Positions 26,490 to 36,388 of a DNA stretch of 64,000 nt are shown one piece after another. Numbering within the stretch: position 1 is the first letter of the stretch; every line of letters starts with the position of its first letter. Source of the stretch: Nisaea acidiphila. Its GTDB lineage: Bacteria > Pseudomonadota > Alphaproteobacteria > Thalassobaculales > Thalassobaculaceae. The stretch lies in assembly GCF_024662015.1 (NCBI RefSeq), contig NZ_CP102480.1:3838501-3902500 (forward strand), in the 5' to 3' direction. Under the pieces are notes generated by a model, which was not told where the DNA came from, ran no database searches, and worked only from the letters and a program-made list of their open reading frames with translations. The position numbers and the translations under genes are program-made.

Positions 26490-27397
26490 TTCAGGAGATC
26501 CTGCGGAGACAGTCGAAAGGCGTTCTGCACCGCCCGGTTCACGGCGACCGGCAGGACCGACATGTGGTTCTCGCCGGGATGCTGCTCGAAGGAGGCGGCT
26601 TCGGCGCGGCCGGTCAGGCGGAGGATGTCGCGGGAAAGCTCTTCCGCGAGGTGGATAGTGCGAATCTTACGGCGATGGGCGAGCCGCTCGGTCTCGTCGC
26701 TCCGTCCCCTCTCGAATGGCGCCGGGGCTCCGCCTTCGAATTCGCCTGCAGAGAGCAGTACGCGGCCGGAAAGATTCTCCCAGCCGGTAGGGGGCATCCG
26801 GTCAAGATAGGTTCGGATCACTTCGTCTTCCCAGTAGATCGCCGGGCTCGCCGCGATCCAGTTGCGGAAGGCCGCCGGACGTGTCGCAAGCGCATAGAGC
26901 GTGAAGAGCCCGCCGAAGGAATGGCCGAAAAGGCTCTCGGCGCCGCCATTCACCGGCAGGCGCGCATGCAGCCAGGGCCGGAGCGTGTCGAGAAGGAAAG
27001 AGAGGAAGAATTCGGCCCCGCCTGTACGGACGACGGGACCGCCGTCATGGAAGGGCGGATATTCCGCGCCGGGGGGCGGGCTCAGATCCCAGGAACGGCG
27101 GAACGGGTCGTATGCCGCGTCGGTCGGATAGCCGATCGCGACGATCACCCCGGGGCCGATCCCGGTTCCTCTCGGATAACTCGCCTGCGCGCGCAGGGCA
27201 TCGACGGCGGTCCCGATCACTGCATTCCCGTCGGTCATATAGAGCGCGGGCCAGCCGTCTTCCGGTGCCTCGCCTTCCGGAACATGAACGAAGACCCGGT
27301 ACGAGCTGTCCGGGTTCGGAGCGTCGTCGGGCCGGAAGTCGAAATAGCGTGTGCCCGGCAGCGGAGCCGGGCACACGTCGTTGAATGAGTATCGCAA
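26486..27397 (-). CDS. Cytoplasmic siderophore esterase (IroE/Fes-like alpha/beta hydrolase)
   Basis: A 303-residue protein of the putative-esterase (esterase D/IroE/BesA) family. The nucleophile elbow GHSFGG places the catalytic serine at S160; LYMTDGNAVIG and the C-terminal HPGENHMSVLP supply the oxyanion region and the catalytic histidine. There is no signal peptide, so it should act in the cytoplasm on imported ferric siderophore. It lies between the receptor (10 bp after its stop) and fhuC (4-bp overlap). Known relatives hydrolyse ester backbones of enterobactin or salmochelin; next to an Fhu importer the substrate may be an ester-linked hydroxamate. Confidence 0.85.
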   Translation of the reverse strand: MRYSFNDVCPAPLPGTRYFDFRPDDAPNPDSSYRVFVHVPEGEAPEDGWPALYMTDGNAVIGTAVDALRAQASYPRGTGIGPGVIVAIGYPTDAAYDPFRRSWDLSPPPGAEYPPFHDGGPVVRTGGAEFFLSFLLDTLRPWLHARLPVNGGAESLFGHSFGGLFTLYALATRPAAFRNWIAASPAIYWEDEVIRTYLDRMPPTGWENLSGRVLLSAGEFEGGAPAPFERGRSDETERLAHRRKIRTIHLAEELSRDILRLTGRAEAASFEQHPGENHMSVLPVAVNRAVQNAFRLSPQDLLK

Positions 27398-27407
27398 GAG
27401 CGGTGGC

Positions 27408-29882
27408 CTACCAGCGGTAATTGATGCTGCCGATCACCACGCGCCCGCGTCCGCGGTAGCAATAGCCGAACTCGCAGGTCTCCTGATCCTCGTCCGTCAG
27501 GTTGGTCGCGTTGACGGCCAGCGTGGCACCGGGCAGGAACGCGTCGAGCGCGTAGCTGATGCGGGCGTCGAACAGGAGCTGGGAATCGTTCTTGTTCGTG
27601 TTCGCGCTGTCGTCGAAGGTCTCGCCGATGAAACGCGCGCCGGCGCCGATCTGCAGCCCTTCCAGCTGGTTGTCGGCAAAGGCGTAGTTGGTCCAGACCG
27701 AGCCCGAATGCTCCGGCACGGCGGTCGGGGTCTTGCCTTCGTTCCCGTCGTTGTTCTTGGTGATCTCGGCGTCGATATAGGAATAGCCGGCAGTCATCTG
27801 CAGCCCTTCCAGCAGCGTCATGTTGGCTTCGAGTTCAAGCCCGATATGGCGCTGCTCTCCGGTCTGGATCTGGTTGCCCGGATTGCCCGGATCGCTGGTC
27901 AGCTTGTTCTTCTCGGTGAGGTGATAGACCGTCGCCGTGTAGATGCTGTTGCGTCCCGGAGGCTGGTACTTCAAGCCGATCTCGAACTGTTCGCCCTCGG
28001 TCGGCTCGTATGTTTCGCCGCTCGCGTTCGAGCTGAATTGCGGCAGGAACGAAGTTGCGTAGCTCGCATAGGGCGCGAAGCCGGAGTCGAACAGGTAGAG
28101 CACACCCGCATTGCCGCTCGTCGCGCTGTTGTCCGCAGACGTCGTCGTCGAGGTCAGGTTGTTCGTCGTGTCGAGATCGGCCTTGTCGTGACGCAGGCCG
28201 AAATTAAGCCGCCAGTTCTCCCAGGATACCTGGTCCTGCGCATAGATGCCGATTTGCGTTCCCTCACGGTTCTGGTTGGTGATGAAGGAGGAGGGCCGCG
28301 CGATGCTCTGTGAATAGTCCGGGTTCAGCAGGTCGAGCGACGGGGCCGTCCCGGAGAGATACTTGATGTGACCGTCGACCCGGAAATAGTCGATGCCGGC
28401 GATAGCCAAGTGCGAGACGGGGCCGGTCCGGAAGCGGGCCTGCCCGCGCGTGTCGACGACGATGCTGTCCTGATCCTCGTAGAGACCGATCGCGCTCCGG
28501 GAGAGGGTCCGCCCATCGGCCGCGAGGGTGCCGGCCGACGTGTACTGATTTTCCGTACTGACGCTGCCGAAGCGGAGGTTCTGGTGCACGGAGAAGATGT
28601 CGTTGAACTCGTAGCTCGCCTCGTATCCGGCGGCGGCCTGCTTTTGGCGCATCCGGTCGAAATCCTCGTCGCCGGCCCAGATATGGCTGAGCTCACCGGA
28701 GGCGTACTGATACGGGCGCGGCGAGGCGGCGGTTTCGAAGTCCTGATACTGGGTGAGCACTGTGACAGACAGCTTTTCGGTCGGGGTCCAGGTCACGGAC
28801 GGCGCGAAATACCGGTTGTCGTCGTTGACGCCGACGAGATTGGACTCGCTTTCCCGGATCAGGCCGACAGCCCGGTAGAGGAGCGTGTCGTCCTCGAGAA
28901 CGGAGCCGCCGATATCGAACTGGCCCTGCCGGTGCTCGTCCGTGCCGAGCTGCAGCTCGACCTCGTTCTCGGCGGCAAGCGACGGACGCTTGCTGACCCG
29001 GTTCACGAAACCGCCGGGGCTGGCCTGGCCATAAAGGACGGAGCCCGGCCCCTTGACCACATCGATCCGTTCAAGCCCGTAGGGTTCGGTCTTGAAGTAG
29101 GAGAGCCAGCCGGTGTTGGACTGACGCAGACCGTCGCGGAAGTCGGTGTTCGTGGTCAGGGCGAAACCGCGGACCTGGATCTGGTCGAAGCGCGGATCGT
29201 TGCCGTAGCCGTTGACGTGAACGCCGGGCGTATAGCGCAGCGCGTCCTCGACATTCTGCACCTTGCGGTCGCTGATCTGGTCCGCGGTGACAACGGAGAC
29301 CGCGCGCGGCGTCTCGATGACGGGCGTATCGGTCTTGGTGCCGCTGGCGCTGTTTGTCGCGAAATAGCCCTCGACCGGTCCGGTGGCGGTCTGCCCTTCC
29401 GCTTCGACCCTGAGCTTTCTCAGCGAAACCGGACCCTGACCGCTCTGGTCGAGTGTGCTGATGGTGACATTCGACTCACCGGAGAACTCCTGCTGAACCG
29501 GAAGGCCCGCAAGCAGCCGGTCAAGCGCAGCGCGGGCTGTCAGACGTCCCGAAACGGCATTGGAGATGAGTCCGTTCGATGTCGCGGGGTTGAACGAGAC
29601 CTGCAACTCCGCCTGCTCACCGAATGCGATCAACGCCTCGGCAAGCGGCTGGGACGGGATATTGAAATCGTGTTCGACGGAGGCCTGGGCTAATTCGACA
29701 ATCGCGGAAACGGCAGCGGTTCTGGCCCGGCCCGAAGTGTCTTTGGCCATCGCCGGGCCGGTGGCGGCGATCATTCCCAAAGCCAGAGCGCTCGTCGTTG
29801 TGAGCAGTCGCACACGGCTCCGGCAGGCGATCCGCGTCGCAGCTTTTTTACCGGTGCGCTCGCGCGTCGTTCGGACAGTCAT
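27408..29882 (-). CDS. TonB-dependent siderophore receptor with N-terminal STN signalling domain
   Basis: About 824 residues from the ATG at 29882 (GGGGAA ribosome site). The frame is open to 29951, but that extension would run across the Fur-like box. After a long signal peptide (RLLTTTSALALGMIAATGPAMA) an STN domain follows (FNIPSQPLAEALIAFGEQAE through ARAALDRLLAGL). Next come a TonB-box region, the plug (VEDALRYTPGVHVNGYG, IDVVKGPGSVLYGQASPGGFVN) and a barrel ending in INYRW with the terminal aromatic. STN receptors pass an occupancy signal to FecR-type proteins; fecR/fecI homologues lie directly upstream on the same strand. Family: FhuA/FpvA-like hydroxamate or mixed-siderophore receptors. 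Confidence 0.94.
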   Translation of the reverse strand: MTVRTTRERTGKKAATRIACRSRVRLLTTTSALALGMIAATGPAMAKDTSGRARTAAVSAIVELAQASVEHDFNIPSQPLAEALIAFGEQAELQVSFNPATSNGLISNAVSGRLTARAALDRLLAGLPVQQEFSGESNVTISTLDQSGQGPVSLRKLRVEAEGQTATGPVEGYFATNSASGTKTDTPVIETPRAVSVVTADQISDRKVQNVEDALRYTPGVHVNGYGNDPRFDQIQVRGFALTTNTDFRDGLRQSNTGWLSYFKTEPYGLERIDVVKGPGSVLYGQASPGGFVNRVSKRPSLAAENEVELQLGTDEHRQGQFDIGGSVLEDDTLLYRAVGLIRESESNLVGVNDDNRYFAPSVTWTPTEKLSVTVLTQYQDFETAASPRPYQYASGELSHIWAGDEDFDRMRQKQAAAGYEASYEFNDIFSVHQNLRFGSVSTENQYTSAGTLAADGRTLSRSAIGLYEDQDSIVVDTRGQARFRTGPVSHLAIAGIDYFRVDGHIKYLSGTAPSLDLLNPDYSQSIARPSSFITNQNREGTQIGIYAQDQVSWENWRLNFGLRHDKADLDTTNNLTSTTTSADNSATSGNAGVLYLFDSGFAPYASYATSFLPQFSSNASGETYEPTEGEQFEIGLKYQPPGRNSIYTATVYHLTEKNKLTSDPGNPGNQIQTGEQRHIGLELEANMTLLEGLQMTAGYSYIDAEITKNNDGNEGKTPTAVPEHSGSVWTNYAFADNQLEGLQIGAGARFIGETFDDSANTNKNDSQLLFDARISYALDAFLPGATLAVNATNLTDEDQETCEFGYCYRGRGRVVIGSINYRW

Positions 29883-29930
29883 ATTTCGAATTCCCCAATT
29901 TTCCCCACGCCTTGAGGCGCCACTTTTCAT

Positions 29931-29949
29931 GCGAATGAGAACAATTCGC
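29931..29949 (-). promoter_or_regulatory. Fur-like palindrome upstream of STN receptor
   Basis: GCGAATGAGAACAATTCGC, with arms TGCGAAT/ATTCGCA, about 49 bp upstream of the receptor ATG at 29882. It shares GCGAATGA with the box at 15301. Together with the site at 31721 it implies that both fecI and the receptor operon respond to iron. Confidence 0.6.
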
Positions 29950-30015
29950 AAAGAACAAGACGGGGGAGCCCAGGAAATTTTAAGGGGGCAGGAAATATTT
30001 TTTTATGTACCGCCC

Positions 30016-31047
30016 TCAGCCCGGTCCGAGCACCGCGAGCACCGCGGGAATCTCATAGACGCCGGCATCGTGTGGCAATACGGCGGCGCGCAGGGCCTCG
30101 ACAGGGTTGCCGAGGTCGAACACACCAGAGACGCGCTTGCCGGCAAGGCCGCCGGGCGCAATGAAGATCGCGCCGGAATAGTAGGGCCGGATCCGTTCGA
30201 CGACACTGTCGATCCGTTCATTGTCCGCGATCAGCAATCCTCGGCGCCAGGCGGCGATGTGGGAAGCGGGCACACGCATGGTGACGGTCTCGTCCGTGAC
30301 GGATGCGGACTTCAGACGGTCGCCGCGCTTCAGCTGGATGAGTTCCGACGTGCCGGAGGAGACCGAGACGGTGCCGCCCTCGACTTCGACCATGACGGTG
30401 CGGTCGGAGAGGCGGGTGCCGAATTCAGTACCTGTGACGGTGACGATCGTGTCGCCGGCCCGAACCCGGAATGGACGCTCGGGGTCCGGGTGGACCTCGA
30501 AAAACGCTTCGCCGTCGAGGATCGTCACGGCCCGTTCCGAGGCGGTGAGGTTCGTTTTGAGCGCGCTCCCCGCATTGAGGGTCACGTGGCTGCCGTCTGC
30601 GAGATCGTACCGTGCGATTTCGGCCGTTCCGCTGGTGAGGTCGGCGTCGAGGAACATTAGCTCGGTCCGGGGGCCGACCAGCAAGACGAGCAGGGCGATA
30701 GAGGCGGCGATCGCGGCGGCCAGGACCGGGCGGCGTACAGCGCGCCTGGCCCGTGGCTTCAGGACGGAAACATTCGAGACGTTCTCTGTCGCCTCCGGAG
30801 CGGCCCAGGTCTCTTCGAAGCGCGGAGAGAGTTCGCCGCCGAGGCGCCAGACGCGCTCCGCCCTCGCAAAGGCGCGGCCATGATCTTCCGCCTCGGTCAG
30901 CCAGAGCGTGAAGTCGGCATGCAGGGAGCGGTCCTCCGGCGCGGCGCGCAGCCTGAGCAGCCAGTCCGTTGCCTCTTCCAGCAGGCCGTTATCGCTTTGC
31001 GGCGCTTCGCTCTCCGAGCGGTCCGGCACGGGGTTCTCCTCTTGCAT
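30016..31047 (-). CDS. FecR-type anti-sigma/signal-transducing membrane protein
   Basis: A 343-residue protein. An N-terminal cytoplasmic anti-sigma domain (EEATDWLLRLRAAPEDRSLHADFTLWL, FARAERVWRLGG) leads to one membrane helix (VLAAAIAASIALLVLLVGP, about residues 108-126) and a periplasmic FecR domain (YDLADGSHVTLNAGSALK, GEAFFEVHPDPERPFRVRAG, VTGTEFGTRL). The C-terminal ~80 residues form the STN-contacting part. It would hold or activate the sigma factor at 31063 according to occupancy of the receptor at 27408. It follows the sigma gene by 15 bp. Confidence 0.93.
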   Translation of the reverse strand: MQEENPVPDRSESEAPQSDNGLLEEATDWLLRLRAAPEDRSLHADFTLWLTEAEDHGRAFARAERVWRLGGELSPRFEETWAAPEATENVSNVSVLKPRARRAVRRPVLAAAIAASIALLVLLVGPRTELMFLDADLTSGTAEIARYDLADGSHVTLNAGSALKTNLTASERAVTILDGEAFFEVHPDPERPFRVRAGDTIVTVTGTEFGTRLSDRTVMVEVEGGTVSVSSGTSELIQLKRGDRLKSASVTDETVTMRVPASHIAAWRRGLLIADNERIDSVVERIRPYYSGAIFIAPGGLAGKRVSGVFDLGNPVEALRAAVLPHDAGVYEIPAVLAVLGPG

Positions 31048-31062
31048 ACCCTCTCCAGATAA

Positions 31063-31647
31063 TCAGACGCGTGAGCCGCGTTTTTTTTCAGTGCCGCCGG
31101 TCTTTTCCGGGACCGGCGTCCCGTCATTTTCGAGCTGTTCCAGGCGCTCGGCGCACTTCACGAGTGCCTGGCGGATCAGTTGATGGGCCCTTGTCACCGA
31201 GACCTCCAGGTGGTCCGCGACTTCCTGCAGAGTCTTGCCGCCCAGCCGGTGCATCTCGAAGGCGATCCGGGTGCGCTCCGGCAGGCCGTCGATCACGTCC
31301 TGGATGGCGGCGAGCTCCTGGCGCCAGATCGCATCCGTTTCCGGCGACGCATTCTCCGACGCGTAGCGCTCGAGAATGTCCCCGTCGACTTGGGTCATCA
31401 GGTTGCGCGCGGGGCGGCGGCGCCAGTCGAGCGCCAGATTACGGACGATCCGGTAGAGATAGCCGACCGGTTCCGTAACCGGAGACGCAGTGGCCTCCGC
31501 GGTGCCGGTATGGGCCCAGAAATTGAGGTAGGCTTCCTGCACGACGTCTTCCGCCGTGGTCCTGTTGCCGACGATCCGCAGCGCGTAGCCGATCAGTTCG
31601 CCCCGATGTGTCAGGACCAACTCCATGGATTTGGGATCCGACGGCAT
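31063..31647 (-). CDS. ECF sigma factor, FecI type
   Basis: A 194-residue sigma-70 family protein with region 2 (GYALRIVGNRTTAEDVVQEAYLNFW, then YLYRIVRNLALDWRRR) and region 4 (LPERTRIAFEMHRLGGKTLQEVADHLEVSVTRAHQLI). This matches FecI-type extracytoplasmic-function sigma factors of iron uptake. A strong Fur-like box lies 74 bp upstream (31721-31740). It should direct RNA polymerase to the receptor/esterase/fhuCDB operon when the receptor is loaded. Confidence 0.94.
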   Translation of the reverse strand: MPSDPKSMELVLTHRGELIGYALRIVGNRTTAEDVVQEAYLNFWAHTGTAEATASPVTEPVGYLYRIVRNLALDWRRRPARNLMTQVDGDILERYASENASPETDAIWRQELAAIQDVIDGLPERTRIAFEMHRLGGKTLQEVADHLEVSVTRAHQLIRQALVKCAERLEQLENDGTPVPEKTGGTEKKRGSRV

Positions 31648-31720
31648 GAGCGGCGAGCGTACTCCATTGAGGGAGTCTGCCGGCCGGGACGCGGCGGCAG
31701 CAAGATGCTCAAGCTCTACA

Positions 31721-31740
31721 TGAGAATGATTATCATTTCT
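31721..31740. promoter_or_regulatory. Fur box upstream of the ECF sigma gene
   Basis: TGAGAATGATTATCATTTCT is the best Fur-consensus match in the window (ATGAGAATGATTATCATTT core). It precedes the FecI-type sigma gene by about 74 bp on its upstream side. Confidence 0.85.
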
Positions 31741-31793
31741 AGAGCACTGTTCGAAACCGGCGGGACGGCTGCAAGCTGGTGACCTGAAAACGC

Positions 31794-31821
31794 AAAACCC
31801 CCGGACCGAGCCGGGGATTTT
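31794..31821. terminator. Intrinsic terminator at the end of the nqr operon
   Basis: A CCCCGG/CCGGGG stem (31799-31804 with 31811-31816) and a 6-nt loop, flanked by AAAA before and TTTT after, so it can act in both directions. It lies 66 bp beyond the nqrF stop, between nqr and the fecI promoter. Confidence 0.7.
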
Positions 31822-31886
31822 GTCATATGCGCATGCGGAAGATCCGGCGCGCGATGTGATGTGGGGAGATACTCTCCCGGCCGTCG

Positions 31887-33107
31887 TCAGCCGCCGAAAT
31901 CGTCCAACATGATGTCCTCGCGGTCGACGCCGAGCTCAAGGAGCATGTTGATGACCGACTGGTTCATGATCGGCGGGCCGCACATGTAGTACTCGCAATC
32001 CTCGGGCGCCGGGTGGTCCTTGAGGTATTCCTCGTAGAGCACGTTGTGAATGAAGCCGGTATAGCCGGTCCATTCGTCTTCCGGCAGCGCGTCGGAGAGG
32101 GCGACATGCCAGGTGAAGTTCGGATTTTCCTTCGCCAGCTCGTCGAAATCCTCGACGAAGAACATCTCCCGTTTGGAGCGGGCGCCGTACCAGAAGCTGA
32201 TCTTACGGTCGGTCTTGATCCGTTTCAGCTGGTCGAAGATGTGGCTCCGCATCGGTGCCATGCCAGCGCCGCCGCCGATGAAGACCATTTCCTTGTCGGT
32301 GTCGCGGGCGAAGAACTCGCCGAAGGGGCCGGAGATGGTGACCTTGTCGCCCGGTTTCAGGTCGAAGATGTAGGAGGACATCTTGCCCGGCGGAATCCCG
32401 TTGCTGCCCGGCGGCGGCGAGGCCACGCGCACGTTCAGCATGATCATTCCCTTTTCCTCGGGATAGTTCGCCATGGAATAGGCGCGCTCGAGCGGCTCCT
32501 CGACCACGGACTGGTACTGCCAGAGATTAAACTTGTCCCAGTCTTCCCGATATTCCTCGGCGACGTCGAAATCCTTGTAGTCCACCTTGTGGGCGGGCGC
32601 CCCGATCTGGATATAGCCGCCGGCGCGGAAATTGACGTCCTCGCCCTCCGGCAGTTTCAGGACCAGCGCCTTGATGAAGGTCGCGACATTGTCGTTGGAC
32701 GCGACTTCGCATTCCCACTGCTTGACGCCGAAGACCTCTTCCGGGACCTCGATGTCCATGTCCTGCTTGACCGCGACCTGACAGGAGAGCCGGTCGCCGC
32801 ACTGGGCCTCGCGCTTGGTGATGTGGCTTTCCTCGGTCGGCAGGATGGAGCCGCCGCCGGAATGGATCTTCACCCGGCACTGGGCGCAAGTGCCGCCGCC
32901 GCCGCAGGCCGAGGGAACGAAAAGCTTCTGCTCGGCCAGCGTTTGCAGCAACTTGCCGCCGGCCGGTACCGAGATCGTTTTTTCGCCATTGATGGTGATG
33001 TTCACGTTGCCGGTCGAAACGAGCTTCGAACGTGCGGCAAGGATGATCGTCACCAGCGCGACGACGATCATCGTGAAGAGAGTTACACCCAGCAAGAAAG
33101 TCGACAT
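31887..33107 (-). CDS. nqrF: Na+-translocating NADH:quinone oxidoreductase subunit F
   Basis: A 406-residue protein; the NADH-oxidising subunit. One N-terminal membrane helix ([20 protein letters not shown]), a [2Fe-2S] ferredoxin domain with C68, C74, C77 and C109, an FAD-binding reductase domain with RAYSMANYP, and an NADH domain with [14 protein letters not shown] and the C-terminal [12 protein letters not shown]. It is the last gene of the six-gene minus-strand nqr operon, followed by a terminator. Confidence 0.97.
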   Translation of the reverse strand: MSTFLLGVTLFTMIVVALVTIILAARSKLVSTGNVNITINGEKTISVPAGGKLLQTLAEQKLFVPSACGGGGTCAQCRVKIHSGGGSILPTEESHITKREAQCGDRLSCQVAVKQDMDIEVPEEVFGVKQWECEVASNDNVATFIKALVLKLPEGEDVNFRAGGYIQIGAPAHKVDYKDFDVAEEYREDWDKFNLWQYQSVVEEPLERAYSMANYPEEKGMIMLNVRVASPPPGSNGIPPGKMSSYIFDLKPGDKVTISGPFGEFFARDTDKEMVFIGGGAGMAPMRSHIFDQLKRIKTDRKISFWYGARSKREMFFVEDFDELAKENPNFTWHVALSDALPEDEWTGYTGFIHNVLYEEYLKDHPAPEDCEYYMCGPPIMNQSVINMLLELGVDREDIMLDDFGG

Positions 33108-33121
33108 GCCAATCGATCCGG

Positions 33122-33730
33122 TCAGAGTTTAACGCCGCTGAACGACATGAAGGCCATGGCCATGAGGCCGGCGGTGATGAAGGTGATCCCGAGGCCCTGA
33201 AGGCCGTCCGGAATGTCGGAGTATTTCAGTTTCTCGCGCACCCCGGCCATCGCCGTGATCGCCAGCGCCCAGCCGAAGCCGGAAGAGATGCCGTAGGTGG
33301 TCGCCTCGGCGAAATTGTAGTCCCGCTCGACCATGAAGAGGGAGCCGCCGAGGATGGCGCAGTTCACGGTAATCAGCGGCAGGAAGACGCCGAGCGCGTT
33401 GTAGAGCGGCGGGAAGTACTTATCGAGCACCATCTCCAGGATCTGCACCAGCGCCGCGATGACGCCGATATAGGAGATCAGGCCGAGAAAGGTGAGATCG
33501 ACATCGCCGAAACCGGCCCATTCCAGCGCGCCGGGCGCGAGCAGATAGGTCAGGATCAGGTTGTTCGCCGGCACCGTGATCGCCTGCACGATCATGACGG
33601 AAATGCCGAGCCCGATCGCCGTCGCGATCTTCTTCGAGACCGCGATGAAGGTACACATGCCAAGGAAGAAAGAGAGCGCGAGGTTCTCGACGAAGACCGC
33701 TTTTACGGCAAGGGAGATCAACTGTTCCAT
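33122..33730 (-). CDS. nqrE: Na+-translocating NADH:quinone oxidoreductase subunit E
   Basis: A 202-residue membrane protein from the ATG at 33730, overlapping the nqrD stop by one base. It has six membrane segments and the cysteines ([12 protein letters not shown] and [11 protein letters not shown]) that, with those of NqrD, hold the membrane-embedded iron centre. NqrD and NqrE are related to each other and form the inverted pair lining the sodium path. Confidence 0.96.
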   Translation of the reverse strand: MEQLISLAVKAVFVENLALSFFLGMCTFIAVSKKIATAIGLGISVMIVQAITVPANNLILTYLLAPGALEWAGFGDVDLTFLGLISYIGVIAALVQILEMVLDKYFPPLYNALGVFLPLITVNCAILGGSLFMVERDYNFAEATTYGISSGFGWALAITAMAGVREKLKYSDIPDGLQGLGITFITAGLMAMAFMSFSGVKL

Positions 33731-34383
33731 CAATGCGCCTCGACGGTCTGGATCTTGTATTCGCGTTCTTCGACCTGCTGCGGTTTCCAGCTCCGCACCG
33801 CCCAGATCAGCAAGCCGATCACGAAGAAAGCGGAGGGCGGAAGCAGGAGCAGGCCGTTCGGGACGTACCAGCCGCCATTGTTGACGGTCTCGAAGATGGT
33901 GATGCCGAACAGAGAACCCGAGCCGAACAGCTCGCGGATCACGCCGACCAGCATCAGGATCAGCCCGTAGCCCATGCCGTTACCGATGCCGTCGATAAAC
34001 GAGGCCACCGGCGGGTTCTTCATGGCGAAGGCTTCGGCGCGTCCCATGACGATGCAGTTGGTGATGATCAGGCCGACAAAGACCGAAAGGGTCTTGGAAA
34101 TCTCGTAGGCATAGGCCTTCAGGATCTGGTCGACGATGATGACCAGCGAGGCGATGACGGTCATCTGCACGATGATGCGGATCGAACCGGGAATCTGGTT
34201 CCTCAGAATCGAAATGAACATCGACGAAAATCCGGTCACCAGGGTCACCGCCAGCGCCATCACGACGGCGACCTTCAGAGAGGAGGTGACGGCCAGCGCC
34301 GAGCAGATCCCCAGCACCTGCAGGGTGATCGGGTTGTTGTCGACCAACGGGTCGATCAGCAAATCTCTCCGCTTCTGAGCCAT
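33730..34383 (-). CDS. nqrD: Na+-translocating NADH:quinone oxidoreductase subunit D
   Basis: A 217-residue membrane protein; the ATG at 34383 overlaps the nqrC stop (TGATG). Six membrane segments, with the conserved [16 protein letters not shown] and [20 protein letters not shown] blocks carrying the iron-ligating cysteines. The partner of NqrE in ion translocation. Confidence 0.96.
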   Translation of the reverse strand: MAQKRRDLLIDPLVDNNPITLQVLGICSALAVTSSLKVAVVMALAVTLVTGFSSMFISILRNQIPGSIRIIVQMTVIASLVIIVDQILKAYAYEISKTLSVFVGLIITNCIVMGRAEAFAMKNPPVASFIDGIGNGMGYGLILMLVGVIRELFGSGSLFGITIFETVNNGGWYVPNGLLLLPPSAFFVIGLLIWAVRSWKPQQVEEREYKIQTVEAH

Positions 34384-35192
34384 CAGATTGTCCCTGCTTT
34401 GAGTTTTTCGAGGAAGGGGCCGTATCCGGCATCGCTCAGCCAGAAGCGCACCAGATTGTCGACCCCGCGGGAGGTCAGCGTGGCGCCCGAGAGTGCGTCG
34501 ACATGGAACTCCTGGCCCGCGGCGGGCACCGACTTGGCGACGGTGATCTGCAGCTTCCCGCTTTCGTCGGCGACCTTCTTGTCGCGCCATTGCGCCTTCC
34601 AGCGCGGATTGTCGACCTCGGCCCCGAGGCCCGGCGTCTCGGCATGCTGGTAGAACTGCAGACCGTAAATGTCGTTGCCGTTCTGCTCCAGGGCGATGAA
34701 GCCGTAAAGCGTGGACCAGAGCCCGTAGCCGTGGATCGGCAGGATCACCTTGTCCAGCGCACCCTTCTCGTCGCGCAGCAGGTAGACGGTGACGAAGCGC
34801 GACTTGCGTCCGATCGACGCGGGATCGTCGGCCAGCGCGACGGAGAGTTCCGGATCGTCAGCGGCGGCGAGGGCATCGAAGGTCAGCGGATCGAAACGGT
34901 CGGTAAAGGCGCCGTTCTCCAGTTCCAGCACGTGAGGCTTGAACACCGCGAAGGCCTCGGCGACATCGATGCCCGGCTCGTACATGCCGGCCACTTCGAG
35001 GATGTTGACCTGTTTGTCCTTGAGCTTGTTGACCTCCTGCACGGGCCGCAGATAGACCGCGACGGAGGAGACCGCCATCGAGGCGACAAGGCAGAGCGCC
35101 ACGGCGACGAAGACCGTTTTCGGCACGGAGTCGGGCGGAAGGTCCAGGAAGCGGCGGATCATGCCTTTGTTCCCGTTTTGCGGATCAGACAT
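34383..35192 (-). CDS. nqrC: Na+-translocating NADH:quinone oxidoreductase subunit C
   Basis: A 269-residue subunit with a single N-terminal membrane helix ([20 protein letters not shown]) and a large periplasmic FMN-binding domain. The flavinylation motif [12 protein letters not shown] places the covalently modified threonine at T238. FMN attachment needs ApbE, encoded at 37914. The start overlaps nqrB by 8 bp. Confidence 0.96.
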   Translation of the reverse strand: MSDPQNGNKGMIRRFLDLPPDSVPKTVFVAVALCLVASMAVSSVAVYLRPVQEVNKLKDKQVNILEVAGMYEPGIDVAEAFAVFKPHVLELENGAFTDRFDPLTFDALAAADDPELSVALADDPASIGRKSRFVTVYLLRDEKGALDKVILPIHGYGLWSTLYGFIALEQNGNDIYGLQFYQHAETPGLGAEVDNPRWKAQWRDKKVADESGKLQITVAKSVPAAGQEFHVDALSGATLTSRGVDNLVRFWLSDAGYGPFLEKLKAGTI

Positions 35193-36384
35193 GGCGGCGC
35201 GCCCTCCGGCGGATATTCGCCTGTACGACGAAGTAGTCGATCAGCGGGGCAAACACGTTGCCGAACAGAATTGCGAGCATCATGCCTTCGGGAAAGGCCG
35301 GGTTGATGACACGGATCATCACGACCATGAAGCCGATCAGCGCACCGTAGATGTAGCGGCCCAGATTGGTGTGCGATGCCGAGACCGGCTCGGTCACCAT
35401 GAAAGCCAGACCGAAGGCGTAGCCGCCCACGACCAGATGCCAGTACCACGGCATGGCGAACATCGGGTTTGTCGACGAGCCGATCAGGTTGAGAAGCAGC
35501 GAAAACCCGATCATGCCGCCGAGGCAGCCGACGACCAGCCGCCAGTTCGCGATTTTCGTCAGCAGCAGGAAGCCGAGGCCGATGAAGCAGGCAAGGGCGG
35601 AAGTCTCGCCGATGGAGCCCTGGACGAAACCGAGGAAGCCGTCCATCCAGGTCATACCCTGCGCGGCGAGCTCGCGGTAGCCGTCGGAGGCGGCGACGGA
35701 GAGTGCCGTCGCGCCGGAGAACCCGTCGACCGGGGTCCAGATCGTGTCGCCGGACATCTGCGCCGGATAGGCGAAATAGAGGAACGCGCGGCCGGTCAGC
35801 GCCGGGTTCAGGAAGTTCTTGCCCGTACCGCCAAAGACTTCCTTTCCGATCACGACGCCGAAGGAGATCCCGAGCGCGACCTGCCACAGCGGGACGTCCG
35901 GTGGCAGGATCAGCGCATAGAGCATCGAGGTGACGAGAAAGCCCTCATTGACCTCGTGTCCGCGCACCGTCGAGAAGATGACTTCCCAGATGCCGCCGAC
36001 CACCAGGGTCGTGATGTAGATGGGCAGGAAGTAGAGCAGGCCGTGCAGGATGTTCGCGATCGGTTGCGAGGCGTCGAAGCCGATGCCGAGGAACTCGATG
36101 ATCGCTGCCCGCCAACCCGACGGCCCGAACGTTGCGATCGCCGAATTCACCTGGAAGCCGACATTGTACAAACCGACGAGGATGCAGGGGATCGTCGCGA
36201 TCACCACGTAGGTCATGATGCGCTTCATGTCGATGTATGAGCGCGCATGCGGAGCGACGGTCGTTACCGTCTTCGGCGTGTAAAGGAAGCTCTCCACCAT
36301 CTCATAGACGGGGAACAGCTTCTCCCATTTGCCGCCTTTGACGAAATGCGGCTCGATCCGGTCGAAATAACTGCGGAGACCCAA
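35185..36384 (-). CDS. nqrB: Na+-translocating NADH:quinone oxidoreductase subunit B
   Basis: A 399-residue integral membrane subunit with about ten helices. DGFSGATALS gives the FMN-accepting threonine at T226. The N-terminal MKRIMTYVVIATIPCILVG and GGTGKNFLNPALTGRAFLYF are family blocks. It houses covalent FMN and riboflavin and part of the sodium and quinone paths. It lies 4 bp after nqrA. Confidence 0.96.
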   Translation of the reverse strand: MGLRSYFDRIEPHFVKGGKWEKLFPVYEMVESFLYTPKTVTTVAPHARSYIDMKRIMTYVVIATIPCILVGLYNVGFQVNSAIATFGPSGWRAAIIEFLGIGFDASQPIANILHGLLYFLPIYITTLVVGGIWEVIFSTVRGHEVNEGFLVTSMLYALILPPDVPLWQVALGISFGVVIGKEVFGGTGKNFLNPALTGRAFLYFAYPAQMSGDTIWTPVDGFSGATALSVAASDGYRELAAQGMTWMDGFLGFVQGSIGETSALACFIGLGFLLLTKIANWRLVVGCLGGMIGFSLLLNLIGSSTNPMFAMPWYWHLVVGGYAFGLAFMVTEPVSASHTNLGRYIYGALIGFMVVMIRVINPAFPEGMMLAILFGNVFAPLIDYFVVQANIRRRARRHV

Positions 36385-36388
36385 GAAT

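Noticed and set aside
29882-29951. Longer N-terminus for the STN receptor starting at 29951
   Set aside because: It would place the Fur-like palindrome inside the coding region and leave no ribosome site, whereas ATG 29882 has GGGGAA at normal spacing.
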